64,000 nucleotides of DNA, from the NCBI GenBank assembly GCA_028023455.1, contig JAQFVV010006833.1, positions 1-64,000 on the forward strand, in the 5' to 3' direction. The position numbers were made by a program, and so were the translations under genes. The notes under the pieces were generated by a model that was not told the origin of the DNA, did no database searches, and saw nothing but the letters and a program-made list of their open reading frames with translations. This document shows, piece after piece, positions 36,469 through 48,673 of the stretch. This DNA is from Epiperipatus broadwayi. Taxonomy: Eukaryota; Onychophora; Udeonychophora; Euonychophora; Peripatidae. Numbering within the stretch: position 1 is the first letter of the stretch; every line of letters begins with the position of its first letter.

Positions 36469-36988
36469 GTTATTATATAAATATTTATAATTACATACTT
36501 TTAAAAATAATTCATGTTTAGATACTTTATTAATTCTTAGTATTTTTTATCTTAAAAGATTACAAGTATACTCTATGCATTTTTTTTTTTTGAGATTTAT
36601 TAATCTTTACAAAATTAAAATGAGTAAATAAAGTAGATCTTTTTTGTCTTCAATTAAAAAAAAGGAAAATATTAAAAAATAAAATAAAAATAATTTTAAA
36701 AAAATTAATTTCTATTTATACTAGTTTAATTTATAGTAGGAGATGTATTTTTTAATAAATATATAATAATATGAATAAAAAAATAAATTTAATGAAATAT
36801 AATTTTCAATGATTAGAGAAGTTTTATACTAAAGCTAAGTAGTACATAATATTAAAAATAATTAAAAGTAAAATATTAAAATAATGACAATTATGATAAT
36901 ATACAATTAAAAAAAAACACTAATGAATCAATTTCAATAAATATATCAAAAATGGGGGAAAAAAATTTATGATGAAGTAAAATAGCAT

Positions 36989-37084
36989 TCATTTTTCTTC
37001 AAGTGATGTTATTTCTTCACCAACAACTACGCTTCCTTCTGGACCGGGTGATACTCTAGTTGAGCTATAACCAGACTCGCTTTC
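36989..37084 (-). CDS. Candidate terminal exon of a minus-strand host gene
   Basis: A 96-base island in a very AT-rich region. It encodes 31 residues and a stop: ESESGYSSTRVSPGPEG, then SVVVGEEITSLEEK. An acceptor (T-rich tract, then TTCAAG) lies directly upstream. Codon use and composition differ sharply from the flanks, which argues for selection. The acidic, Ser-rich tail would suit a cytoplasmic C-terminus, but I do not recognise the protein. Phase 0 at its start agrees with the donor exon at 39729-39687. Two further phase-0 segments with stops at 36.2 and 36.0 kb could be alternative ends. Confidence 0.5.
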   Translation of the reverse strand, partial: ESESGYSSTRVSPGPEGSVVVGEEITSLEEK

Positions 37085-37270
37085 CTTGAACATTAATATA
37101 AAAAAAGACATAATGAAGATATATTTCATAAATATTATAAACAGTTATAATACATTTTATATAAAGATTTTTTTCTTATAAATATCAATGATTCTTAAAT
37201 AAAATGAAGTTGAATATAAACATAGACAGCGTACATATAAATAAATCAGCATTTGTGAGAAGAATTTATT

Positions 37271-37447
37271 TATATGTTGGATTATTTCCATCATCTAATA
37301 AAAGTATTGAATGTCTTTAGAAAAATTTAACTTTATTTAAATATTCCAAATACATTCAACTGTTAGTAATAGCATACAGATTTTAAATAGTTAATTTTTT
37401 CTAAAAACATTCAATACTCAGATGATGGAAATAGTCCAACATATAAA
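37271..37447. repeat. Small inverted repeat (foldback)
   Basis: Arms of about 50 bp: ATATGTTGGATTATTTCCAT at 37271 and its near-complement ending at 37447 (ATGGAAATAGTCCAACATAT), enclosing about 75 bp. It is intronic if the host gene model holds. It may be a tiny MITE. Confidence 0.75.
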
Positions 37448-39686
37448 GACAATTAAAACACCATCATCACAAACCTTCAGGAAAACAAGAAGAATTTATG
37501 TTTACAATTCTTTTTGCTATTATTACTTTTATTACTGAAATCAACTCACACAAGAACAATTTAGCAATCAAAAAATAATAATTAGTAAAAAATAAAAATT
37601 CAATCCAAGACATTATTTGTTAATATTCCTTTTGAGGAACTGACCATTATGAAAAGAAAAAAAAAAGAGTGCCAACTAAAGAGTTCTACAGACAAACAAT
37701 AACAATACAGAAAAGAAAGTTAAATAAAATTGGAAAAGACAATATTTAACTAGATAGCAGCATAAAAATATGAAAAAAGAATAAGGATTCTATTCAGAAG
37801 CAAGTTCAGAAGAGTCACTGTATATCAGCAATAGAATGATAATGTGAGGAAAACTATAAGAGAAGTAAAAAAACTGTTGATTATCAAATAAACGTGAGGA
37901 CTTCAAGTGCTCCAATCAAGGTATCAAACTAGTATTGTGATCAAATTTAGAATATTTATATATATAAAAATTTCAGTTTTAAATAAAAATACAAGTTTTT
38001 AAAAGACAATTTTTGCAATAGAGAAAATATAATCAAAACAAGATAGGTTCTCATGAAAAAAGAATTATGTAAAAGTTTAAATAATGGAAAGTATATCTAC
38101 TTTTTAATTTTTTAATGAGCAATAAATAAGATAATATTTTTGAAGAATATAAGCATATAATAATGTAGCTAGAGGTTCATTTACTAACTAAATAGAAAGA
38201 TTAATGCATATTAAAAAGTTTGAATGTAGAATCCTATTATTAGCAAACAATTAATTGAACTGGATATAATGTGGGATAAACATTTATATGAAGAATAAAA
38301 ATAAATTAAAAAAACAAACTAACAGAATTTATAAATGAAACGTCTTAAAATCATCTGTTACCAAAGTTAAAGAACTGACTGAAAAGATGGTATTAGAATT
38401 AAACACACACACACAAAAAGATTATGATGGCAAAGAGAACAGCAACAAGTTTTTGAAGTCTTGGGTTATTCATTAAGACAATGGATCCAGCCAATAGTCA
38501 AGATATTGAACATAAATTGCAATAAAAAACTTGGAAAAAATCTTTTAATAAAAATGTGTATTATTTCTTTAAAAATTAAACACACAAGCTACAAAATTAA
38601 TTTTCTATGATTCTTTATCTATGAAAAATATTGGACAGCAAATAGAAAAGAAGAAACCTTTCAAACTTGTAATAAACATCAAGACTTTTAATAATAGTAA
38701 ATATTTGATCAGATTAGAGTGCATTTTTATTTAAGACTGAAAGTGTCCTTTAGCTATAAGATGGATGGATTCTATCGTCATTGCATTAAAGAATGAGCTA
38801 ATGAGAAGTATAAATTAAACAAATAATAGCTCATTCTGGCAAAAAGCCATTTATATAATGACTCAGAAATCAACATTGATGTTACAACAGCATATAATAT
38901 ATTTTGATACAAGTTTCAAGTTTTCTGCACTCATAATTTTGATATTAACCATTTTAGATATATACATGAACAATTCTTACTTATTATTTATTAAATAAGA
39001 GATTAACTCTAACCTAGATATAAACTTTAAATTCCAAACATATACAAACATATGAACTAATTAAAATATTTTAAAGATATATATATATTTTTAAAAATGA
39101 GATAGCAAATAAACTTACATATTCTAATATTAACTAAAATACAACAATAAATTATTCTAAAAATTAAATTGGTGTGCCATAATTTGTTATATTTTTTATT
39201 GTTATAATTAAATTCACTTCAATTCTTAAAAAAACATTTCAAATAATATTAATAAAAATGTGTTTTTAGAAGATATTCTTTTATATATTAAAACTATAAT
39301 TTGTGCAGAGGTAACAATTGTCTATATATACCAACAAAATTGGTTTATTTTTGAATGTGGATCTTCATATTCTTAGTGATAAAAGCCTCATTAACAATTT
39401 TCTAAGTTGAAATGACAAATAAATAATAGCAATATTCAAAGAAGATACATATAATATGAACAATAGTTGGGTTTTAATAATCTGCAGAGTCATGGGCAAC
39501 ATTGAAATTGCATACAGAAAATCAAGTAATAGCTCCTATAGAGAGATACCAATCTTAATATAATTTACAAAAGATATGTGGACAAAACATTTATTTGTGT
39601 CCCATAACAACTTATTAATCATATTCTTGATGAGTTAAAATCTAAATCAAATTTCAAGTTTCTCCCATATTTGCTTTCCAACTTAC
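37448..39686. other. AT-rich DNA without a recognised feature
   Basis: Nothing beyond AT-biased short frames and an (AC)n run at about 38403. Confidence 0.5.
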
Positions 39687-39729
39687 CTTTTCAATTTTCT
39701 CACTAATTATAAAAACCTCCAATTCTTTT
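39687..39729 (-). CDS. Candidate internal exon
   Basis: 43 bases ending in a consensus donor (AAAAG|GTAAGTT). Joined in phase to the exon at 41868-41831 it reads K-KELEVFIISEKIEK and ends in phase 0, which fits the terminal exon at 37084. The acceptor (GAATAGTTTAG) has a poor pyrimidine tract, and an in-frame stop lies just upstream. It is supported mainly by donor quality and phase. Confidence 0.3.
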
Positions 39730-41830
39730 CTAAACTATTCAAATTTCTTTCCGTATAATCCATACTTCTAATAAATCAAATGTCAAATCTTTTTCTCAAA
39801 ACAAATGCTAAATCAGTTCATAAATTAAGTGCTTACTCTTATTAAAGTTATTTTAGACATCAATTATATATTATATTAAAAAATTTTAAATTATTGTCAA
39901 AAATATAGCATAGTTATTTTGTTTTTAAAATAGTATCTCTAGTGAAATTTTGCCTCAAGACTTTATCCATGCAGTTTCATTTCTTAACAAGATTTATCAA
40001 GCTATTATAAAAATATGTTAAGAATGTGCATTTTTTATTCTACAAAAAAAAAAAAAAAAAGAATATGATGTCTTAAATTAATAGCTTTATATTAAGTTGC
40101 TCCTTAGGCAGACTTATTTTTATATACAGAAATTTACTACCCATAAAATGTAGTTGCATCTTCCAAATTTCTATAATTCTTTGATACTTTTTATCTATTT
40201 TTCTAGAGGTTGGAACTAGTATCATATAAATAATTATATTTTCCCCATTCCATTCATCATCAAACTGTAATTTTATTACATCTATTGTTGATAAATCCTA
40301 GTCCTGTTCCGATATCTTCTATATGGACAATATTTTATTTAAAATCATATTCAAATACTACTAATGAATATATATATATATCTCCTTTTTACAATAAACT
40401 TTTTTTTTTTAATTTAAACTATATATGTATATGCTCACACCAAATATTATAGTTTGCTCATTATTGAATATTCTGGTAATTAAATTTTCATAAATTATAA
40501 TTAATAAAATATAGCAAAATCTAACCATATTTTTCTGTGAATGAATATTACTGATGAGTTTTACAATTTTCAAAAATATTTCAAATGCCCAGGATCTTAC
40601 ACAGAAATATAAAATAAGTTTTACTATCAAAAAACAATTGAATGAAGTTTATATATTTCAAAAATCTACTACAATAACAATCATAGAGTCAAAATAAAAA
40701 CTGCTATATCAAACCGCTCTTCCCTCATGGTAATGTTTTATGTTAACTTGATACTAAAACTGAATCAATGAAGAGGAGATAAAGAAAAATCCTGGAAATA
40801 TAGTCACAAACAGGCTCCAAGCAAGCTAAACTCCAGATTGAAATGAAATAAATATTTTAAAATTTCTTTTATTTATAAAATTTAATAAAAATAAAACAAG
40901 ATTATTTTTTTCAATAAATAAGATTGTTATAAAAAAAAATTGCATCTAACTAATCACTATGGTTAAATTAAACATGATTTTTTTTTAATATGTAAATATA
41001 GTGGTATTAAAATTATATATATATTCAAACATTTTGTAAATAATAGGCGTGGAACATCTAGAATTGTGTTTGTGCCTTAGATATATTTCAATGAATAATC
41101 ATGAAATTGCTCTTATGTATAATATTTATGGTTTCCCAGTATTATTATTTATTTTTTCTATCTCTTGAAAAGGGATGGATCAAGTTTTCACAGTATTCCT
41201 AAATTATCAAAAAATGTTGAGGAAAAAAAAATTAAGTAAATAAATGGCCATCAGATTTGTCTCTTCTACAGTTAAAAACATTGAGAAGAATGATAAAGTC
41301 ACTTATTAATCACCTTAAAAGGAATAATAAAAGAAAGCAAATTGGTGCAAATTTGAAATGATTACTGAGAATAGCTATATACATTCTTTGCCATAATCTT
41401 AAGATCCCTTATGTCTTTGAGATAAAAATAGTTAAAACATCAGAACTATTTACCAAAATACTTGGAAACTTAATACTATTTTTTAAAAGAATATTCAAAT
41501 TTTCAAGCAAATAAATATTTTTTTTTCTTTACTGCTTTTGCCACTTCAACTAGTGCATCAAAGATACAGCATATGTTTAAAATAGGATTTATAGGTTGAA
41601 TTATGTTTACTGTAATAGCTGAAAATCTAATTACTCTATTGCTTGATAACAGGTTAATATGTAAGATTGTAGACCATCCACCACCATTATTCTTATCTTT
41701 ATCCCAAGGAATATAGATCTCTTAAAATAGGATTTAATTTCATTCTCATACTCAATAATCATATTATAAAACTTTTATGAATATAGTTGAATTAACTGAT
41801 TAAACTTAGAATATACTATTTTGAACTCAC

Positions 41831-41868
41831 TTCCAGACATTCATTTCCTTGTCCTCCTTTGCATCTTT
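41831..41868 (-). CDS. Candidate internal exon
   Basis: 38 bases reading KDAKEDKEMNVW plus two bases, with donor CTGGAA|GTGAGTTC. Its phase (0 to 2) joins without a stop to the exon at 39729. The acceptor AAATAG lacks a good pyrimidine tract. The segment is GC-richer than its flanks. No family recognised. Confidence 0.3.
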
Positions 41869-41899
41869 CTATTTACACTTGGATTACCAATAACATAAC

Positions 41900-43790
41900 C
41901 ATTTTTTTTTTTTTTTACAAATAAATCATGACTTCATGAGATCCTATTCTTATACAAATTAAACTGGATCATGTTTGAAACTAAGATATATAACAGATAA
42001 TAATTCAAAAAAACTTTTATTTACAACAAATATGACAAAATTCTCCCTCATCTAAATAACTAAGATTAAAATATATTCTTGCAAGCACAATTCTTTTCAG
42101 TTCTATAGATAATATGTTTTGACTTTATTTTATCAATTCCATAGTTCTTTATGATATTTCAAAGTAGACAAAATCTAAATAATTCAATGCATAATGACAA
42201 ATATTATCTTTCAAAATTTTAAATATTTTCTTATTTTCTATATATGATTAATTTGTACAAAAATTAATGTTTGAGACATACTGGACATGCTTGGTCACAT
42301 TTTTACTAATGAATAACTAAAGAACCAAAGGAATATTACGGTAATTAAAATATCAGTACTGGTCATTTTCAACTTCATTAATGAAATTAAGTGAACAAAA
42401 TTTCATGTTTAACACAACATAAATTTATTTAATACTGGTTAAATTCAAAAACATAAAGAAATGATATTCCGAAGATATTATAACTGAATGCTACCATGAA
42501 CTTAAACAAATAGTAATAAGTATAAAATCATATCTGCATAGATCAGCATGGCCTGAGGGCAAGATCAAATTAACTACAATCCATAGTTTCATAACTAGAT
42601 CAGGTTAGTTAATTCATTGAAATTTAATACTTCTTACTGTTTAGGAGACTTTATGATACAATCTCATTCTGAATGAACTATGAAATTTTTAAAATTTATA
42701 TCTTATATCTCAAATTATAAGAAAGAGTAATAAAAAAAAATCATATTCAATACAATACATTCATCAATTTATCTTAAACTTCCATATTCTCATAAATGTC
42801 TACTAAACTACCCCTTTGATAATATATAAAGTCAAGGCATTTCACCATAATTTTAGATTTTTTTCTTACTTGTATTGTTGAAATAAATAATCTATTTTCT
42901 TTTTTAATTAACTCCAATTTTTACATTTTTCATTCTAGACATAAATTCAACAAATGAAATTCATCCAAAGAATAAAATATTAACTTTGCAAATAAACAAC
43001 ATGACTAATAAATAGAAGTAAATTGTCAAAAATAGTTTTGTTTTAGCCTGCAATATAGAAAAATATCTTGGAATAAATAAATAATTTTTCCAAAATTTAG
43101 CAATTTTTCATAGATATTTTGCTAACTTCAAATAATAAAAACTCTTTAAAAAATTACACATAAAACTTATAATTACTTTTTTAAAAAAAAAAAACCCCAA
43201 TATAATATTAGAAATCAGAGGCATTTCAATTTTCTTTAGTACCTGATGTCAATATGGTTTTATTTGATTAATTTCGGTTCAAAAAGTTATAAAAATTCAA
43301 TGAAATTGGGGGGAAAATGTTATTTATATACTTAGAAAAAAAAAAGTAATATTAATAAAAAAATAAATATATTTTATATAAACTTATTATTTCCAAGTTT
43401 CTTCTACAAACAAAAGATAATGCAATATGCTATCATCCTTTCAATCCTACTCTATCATGATTAGTTTCTTTATTTTTAATTTCCATTGACTGGAGACATT
43501 TTTTGTTTCAATTTTTTTTATCTCTAGTACCTTCTTATTTCTAGACATTATAATTAGAATTAATAATTCATAAAAATTGAATATCATGTGAAAAGTTAAT
43601 CCTCATATATTGAACAATAAATAAAATACTTAAATATAGCAATATATGGAGTCTGTTAAAATAATTAGTGCCAGATTATCATTCATTATGTCATTGGTTC
43701 TTCATAGTTTACATTAAAATACATGGAGTTTTGAGTAATCAATTCCAATCAAGCCCACAGCTAAGAACAAGTCATTTCAAAACATCCATT
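41900..43790. other. AT-rich DNA without a recognised feature
   Basis: Homopolymers and AT-biased frames only. Confidence 0.5.
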
Positions 43791-43989
43791 TAAGTAGGGA
43801 AAATAAAAAATATAATGTATAAGTGTACATGTAAAACCAACAGTTGCAAAAGAAGTATAATTATCACAGTGTTCAAGGTCAAGAAAGAAATATATGTGTG
43901 TGCAACAATAAATGTATAATTGGGTAGAATAAAAATAATAACTTTGTACAATAATTGTGTAAAATAATTATATATATATAATGATTATA

Positions 43990-44380
43990 TAATATGTAGT
44001 AATGTTGTTAGATCATAGAATTAATACCTGGTCAAAGTACTGTAAAAAATGCGATATATGGTGGTGTGTGTAAAAAAATACTATGAATATGTAAAAACGC
44101 CACATTTGGTAAAGTTTGTAAAGATTCCAGAAGTCTTGAGGGGTATATAAACCCCCAGAACCTGATTTATATGTTCTGGTATTAATGTAATTCAGAGACT
44201 CTTGCATCTGTAAGTCCAAAAGCAGGACTAGGTTTTATTGTGTGCAGATCATCATAGCCTTTTATTATTTTAATGCGCCTTAAAAAGGTTATGTAAATAT
44301 GCTCATATGTTATTTAAATTAAACTATTAGTTTACCATCTCAATTCTGCCATTGTCAATTATTTACTTGGTGCTCACATG
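43990..44380 (+). other. LTR-like segment with TATA hairpin and possible primer site
   Basis: GGGG-TATATAAA-CCCC at 44140-44155 puts a TATA box in the loop of a GC clamp. About 200 bp downstream TTGGTGCTCACATGACACG starts at 44360, similar to the candidate primer sites at 13226 (plus) and 7518 (minus). The stretch in between is GC-richer. A solo or broken LTR is possible; its limits were not found. Confidence 0.3.
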
Positions 44381-44407
44381 ACACGCAGCAATTACATTTT
44401 TTTAAAA

Positions 44408-44730
44408 AACTAAAAGTCATCTGTTAAAAGCATAAACGTCAAACATAAATTAATACACAGATTACTGAATTTCCAGTTTCTTCCAAGATTATATTTAGCA
44501 ATGATCCTATCTACATTAGAAGCCTCACCAAGTCTTCTAATGCTATGTATATCATTTCTTTTCCTAAATCTGGTAAATCTTACATTGCTGATAATAAATT
44601 CCTTTACAGGAACAGTACTTGTATTAAAAAATAGCAAAAAAATCTTCAAACAATTGATCAACCTTTTCACAAATGATTGCCTCATAGATATTATCATCAG
44701 TCATTTGCTTTTGATTAAACCCTATTAGCA
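44408..44730 (-). pseudogene. LINE ORF1 remnant (RRM-like)
   Basis: On the minus strand two frames joined near 44630 read ENLLLIGFNQKQMTDDNIYE, CEKVDQLFEDFF, then KEFIISNVRFTRFRKR and DIHSIRRLGEASNVDRIIAK. The spacing of 'NLLI-G', a helix, 'I-x-x-x-x-RLG' and 'RPIIxKY' is that of the L1/Tx1-type ORF1 RNA-recognition region. The frame ends at 44410. It belongs to neither LINE A nor LINE B as far as can be seen. Confidence 0.5.
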
Positions 44731-45031
44731 ATAAGTTTTCTTTAATTTTGTAATATTACAATATAAATTGTTTGTGCTAAAATGCTTTTTATTATCTTTT
44801 TATAATTTAATGCATTATTTTTTAAAAATTATATAGAATACTGATTTAATCATATTGAGAATAAAAATCATCAACCATTTTATAGTTTTCTCTTTTAGAA
44901 AAAATTTCTTTTTTCCATTGCAGTAATATATCAATTTTCTGACACTTTCCTGACTCAAGATTAAATTTAATATTTGTACATGTATAAAAAAATTTAAAAA
45001 ACAAGAAGAAACCTAAAAACAAAAAACTCAC

Positions 45032-45058
45032 AAAAGATGTCTAAGGCTTTATCCAAAG
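45032..45058 (-). other. Possible 27-base microexon
   Basis: Acceptor CCATTTTAG and donor TTTT|GTGAGT flank 27 bases that are open in one frame (LDKALDIF). The length is a multiple of three. The evidence is only splice-site resemblance. Confidence 0.15.
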
Positions 45059-45846
45059 CTAAAATGGCTCAGAAAAGTCTTTTGCATGTAGTTATTTCAG
45101 CATTAGTTATTGTAATATTTTTTATTTAGTCTTCATTGATTTAGCAATTCCATGCGTAACACTAAATTTTCTAAACTTTCACTGGAATTTTGTTGTAAAA
45201 TTTTTTTAATGCCAAGCAGTAATCAGGCTTTCAAATTCTACTTTTATGGCATATAGCTAAAATTATTACAATAAATATACATAGAATACTTTTAAAGTAA
45301 AATATAAATATTTTTACCATTAGAAATATAAAAAATTAAGCAAATTGAATTAATAATTACATTTTAGATTTCTGTCATTTTACAAACACTTTCGTTTTCA
45401 ATATTTTTTTTAATTACAATTTTATTTTGAAAATTATTAATATCAAACATGAATCAGCTTTCAAATTCTGCTTTCAGGGCATATAGCAAAAATTATTAGA
45501 AAATATGTATTAAGAAAAAAACTTTTATATAAAAAAATACTGTTAAATAGTTTTTATCACTAAAGATAGAAAAAACTAAGCGAATTAAATTTTACATAAC
45601 AAAAATTTTGGTGTTAACTGTATGCTTTTGAATTTGTTGTATAAATCATAATTTAATGATTAAGTACTTGTTCTATTAGTTATTACCTTTTGAAGCCTTC
45701 ATTGTAACTGACCTTACTATAATGGCTTAACTTTTGCATATGCATAATTATACATTTTGGCTTTTTATATTGAGAGCCTGGTGTTAATAAAATAACTAGC
45801 ATTGTATTACATTTATTGGCTCATTTCATGCATATATATATATATA

Positions 45847-45900
45847 TTGTAACAGTCCTGCCATTTAGTAAAAGAAATCATTAAAGTTAATTTAGCACAA
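45847..45900 (-). repeat. LTR end fragment like that at 54148
   Basis: TGTAACAGTCCTGCCATTTA and the next 30 bases match 54148-54200 at roughly 80-85%, then the sequences diverge. If both are LTR outer or inner ends, this would be the 3' end of a minus-strand Gypsy element whose integrase remnant is at 48.2-48.7 kb. 45901-47537 holds no recognised gene. Confidence 0.45.
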
Positions 45901-47537
45901 ATTATAATAATTATATAGATATGAAAAGTTAGTGCTTAATAATTAAAATAATCTTTGAGATTTAACACTCAAATCCAAATAACAGAAATGAAACAAAATA
46001 GGAATAAAATATAATTTAGTTCAATCATAAATCATACTAATGGTCAGACATAGCTAAAATAATAAAAATATTATAAACAATGTCACCTTTCCAGAACATT
46101 AATCACTCCTAAATGACTGAAGGAAAATTATATCTTCTATGAATTACAAATTTAGGCTAAAAAACAGAGCGCCATCCCAAAGCTGGGAAATCCATATAAG
46201 GACATACAGCACCATCAGTCTTATTAAAAACACTGCCATAACTAATTTGTAATTTAAATGATAGAATTTATGAGAAAACAAAACAAATATTTATTATACA
46301 ATAAGTCGTATAAAATATTTAAAACATCATTACATTAAATTATAAAATAATAAGTATTTAAACATTACCATTCTTCAAATGATCAACACTAAAGTTTTAT
46401 AAATGTCTTCAGTTTTAAATCCCTTTTATGTTAATCAACATTTTTTTCCACTGTTTGTTTGCTTTTCATTATGGTGTCTATTTCAGTATTTAAGATGCTG
46501 AAATTCATACTTGAAAATGTAGAAACAATAATTCTTTTTAATTCCTTTAGCAGTTTAAATTTAATTTATTCATATCATATTTCCTTAAATCATATTTGTT
46601 CACTTCTCCAAAACAAAGTTTCTGTAAGAGAGGACTTTCAGTTAACAATTTTTTTGCTAACATAAATTTTACCATAGGTTTAATGCCAGTTCAAGTTTGA
46701 TCACATATCAGGCGGAAGATATATAATTAATTCAGGCTATATTAATCCAAGGTAAATGATATACACACAGGAATTAGCCATCCGTGAACCATAATATCCA
46801 TTTTATAACATTTATTTTTGTTCATAACTTGTATACTAATAAAATAAACTTATTTTTACAAGCTGCTAATGATGATTGTAAAACAAAAGACAGATTAGAG
46901 ACACTGACAAAATGCTAGTATCCAATAAAAATTTTAAATCACATTTTATTTAAACTATCATTGATTAAAATAATGTATTCTATTATTTTTCTAATAATAT
47001 AATTTTTAAGTAGCTTTATTATTTATAGCAAAAAAAAACATCAACCCATTACTACATTTCAACTCATTACTACATTAATCTTTTATAAATTGATACTTCA
47101 CAAAATAAAATTTAAATATCTTTTTTTCTTTTAAAAGAAAAAAATCCAATTTCAATTATTTAAACTTTGAATAACTGATCTTTGAACCCTGCTTAAGAGA
47201 TTGCAAAAGCAAATTTAAATTCATAAATAAAAAGACATTTGCCCCCTTTTTTAATAACTTATTTTACTCCTTTTTTTTTTTTAATATCGTTTTTATTAAA
47301 ATTGTTATCCAAAGATAATCAGCACTTAACTATTCTAGTAGTCAATTATGTATCTTGCTTTGCAATCGATACATTGCCCTCCTATCAGATTACAAATAAA
47401 ATAAGTCAATTCAGACCTTTGACATTAAATGATTTTATTTCTACACTAAACACTAATATTATTAAATTAATACATATAACCTTAATAATAAGCTAGAAAT
47501 TAAGTAAGTGAGACAGCAAATTTGAAAAGAGGTACCT

Positions 47538-47757
47538 TTTCATATGAAAGTAAACTGACTAAATGCCAATTAAACTGGATGATGAACTAAAGATCAAAAC
47601 AATAGAGGAATTAAGTTTAAAATCAATTTTCCATAAGAAAGTAAACTAACCAAATGTTAATTATCTTGAAAATGAATCGGAGGCCAAAATGGTAAAGGTA
47701 CTAAAATTAAAATCACTTCCAATACTAAACTAAAATGACTACATGTTAACTAACCCA
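47538..47757. repeat. Tandem repeat, about 90-bp unit, 2.4 copies
   Basis: Units begin near 47538, 47628 and 47717 and share the skeleton AAAGTAAACT..CAAATG..AATTA with AAAATCA at the end. The copies are diverged, so this is an old duplication. Confidence 0.7.
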
Positions 47758-48018
47758 ATTTTAATTTCTTAAGGATGTTGCATTACAATGTGAGCCTAAT
47801 TATGCAATATATGGTTGGTAACCAAGGATCTTTGATTTGGAAAGCTTTTTGTGAATGTCAGGAAATCTCTACTTAACATCCGATTTTAACTTATAATTTA
47901 TAATTATCATGTCAGTGGGAATTCCTTTCTACCAGCTTCTCCGTAGTGAACTCAGGATATCTTTCAACTGGTGCTTCACTAACAACTTACATGGGGGGTT
48001 TTGAACACAAGCACATAC

Positions 48019-48036
48019 CTGCAGTTTAGCAGACAT
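48019..48036 (-). other. Possible 18-base microexon
   Basis: CCTTTTCTTTGAAG|ATGTCTGCTAAACTGCAG|GTATGTGC: a good acceptor, 18 bases (multiple of three) and a good donor. Following the exon at 50253-50158 in phase 2 it would be open. It could also be the first coding segment (MSAKLQ). Confidence 0.25.
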
Positions 48037-48149
48037 CTTCAAAGAAAAGGCTTAATCATTCAAATATCTTCAATCCACAATCAGCACACATTCTAAAACC
48101 TTACATCCTATACCTCTAACTTATCAAACCACCTACTCACCATCACTAG

Positions 48150-48660
48150 TTAAGTTCTCTTTGACAAGTTTCAAAGAACAGGCATTGCATGTTCCCTTTT
48201 CTATTCCTTCATTAGCCAGTACAAAAGCTTTATTGTTATGTTGGGGAATGATAGTAAATAGGCCATCATAAATTTCTTGAAATTTTTTATAGACATATTT
48301 TTCAGGGTGACTTACAGGATTAAATGGAATTATAACTTTATCACCTAACTGAAAAGTTTGGCTACCAGTCAGTCTATTTATTTATTCTCAAATCTCCAGT
48401 TTTCATTAATCTATGTCTAGCTTCAGTCATGACCTCTAAAACCATATATATCATATGATCACCATAGAACTCTGGAAGAGAAATCAATAGAATGGGCATT
48501 TTCAAACTCTCTTATCTCTTCATACAGAATAATAAAATAGCAAAAAAAGAGATCATATTCTATAAATGTTTTTTTTTTCTGTGAATAGAAAGCCAAACAA
48601 GTCAATAACTTTACCTCTATGATAACCATGGTTCTTAATTTCATAAGGAGCAAATATCAT
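48150..48660 (-). pseudogene. Gypsy integrase C-terminus remnant
   Basis: 48367-48155 on the minus strand reads FQLGDKVIIPFNPVSHPEKY, then FQEIYDGLFTIIPQHNNKAF and ANEGIEKGTCNACSLKL. This matches the end of the Gypsy 1 integrase position by position (FQVGD..., YHGPYKI..., GNRGTFNARQLK). The region 48366-48660 before it holds fragments of the preceding helical part in shifting frames (DHMIYMVLEVMTEARHRLMK). It is a decayed element of a different family from Gypsy 1. Confidence 0.7.
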
Positions 48661-48673
48661 ATGCATAATATAT

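Noticed and set aside
40553-40580. CTGATGAG followed by an A-rich stretch, as in a hammerhead
   Set aside because: No stem II and no properly placed GAAA; only the seven-base string matches.
47995-48005. GGGGGG tract as a polypurine tract of a plus-strand LTR element
   Set aside because: No LTR start follows, and the neighbouring integrase remnant is on the other strand.
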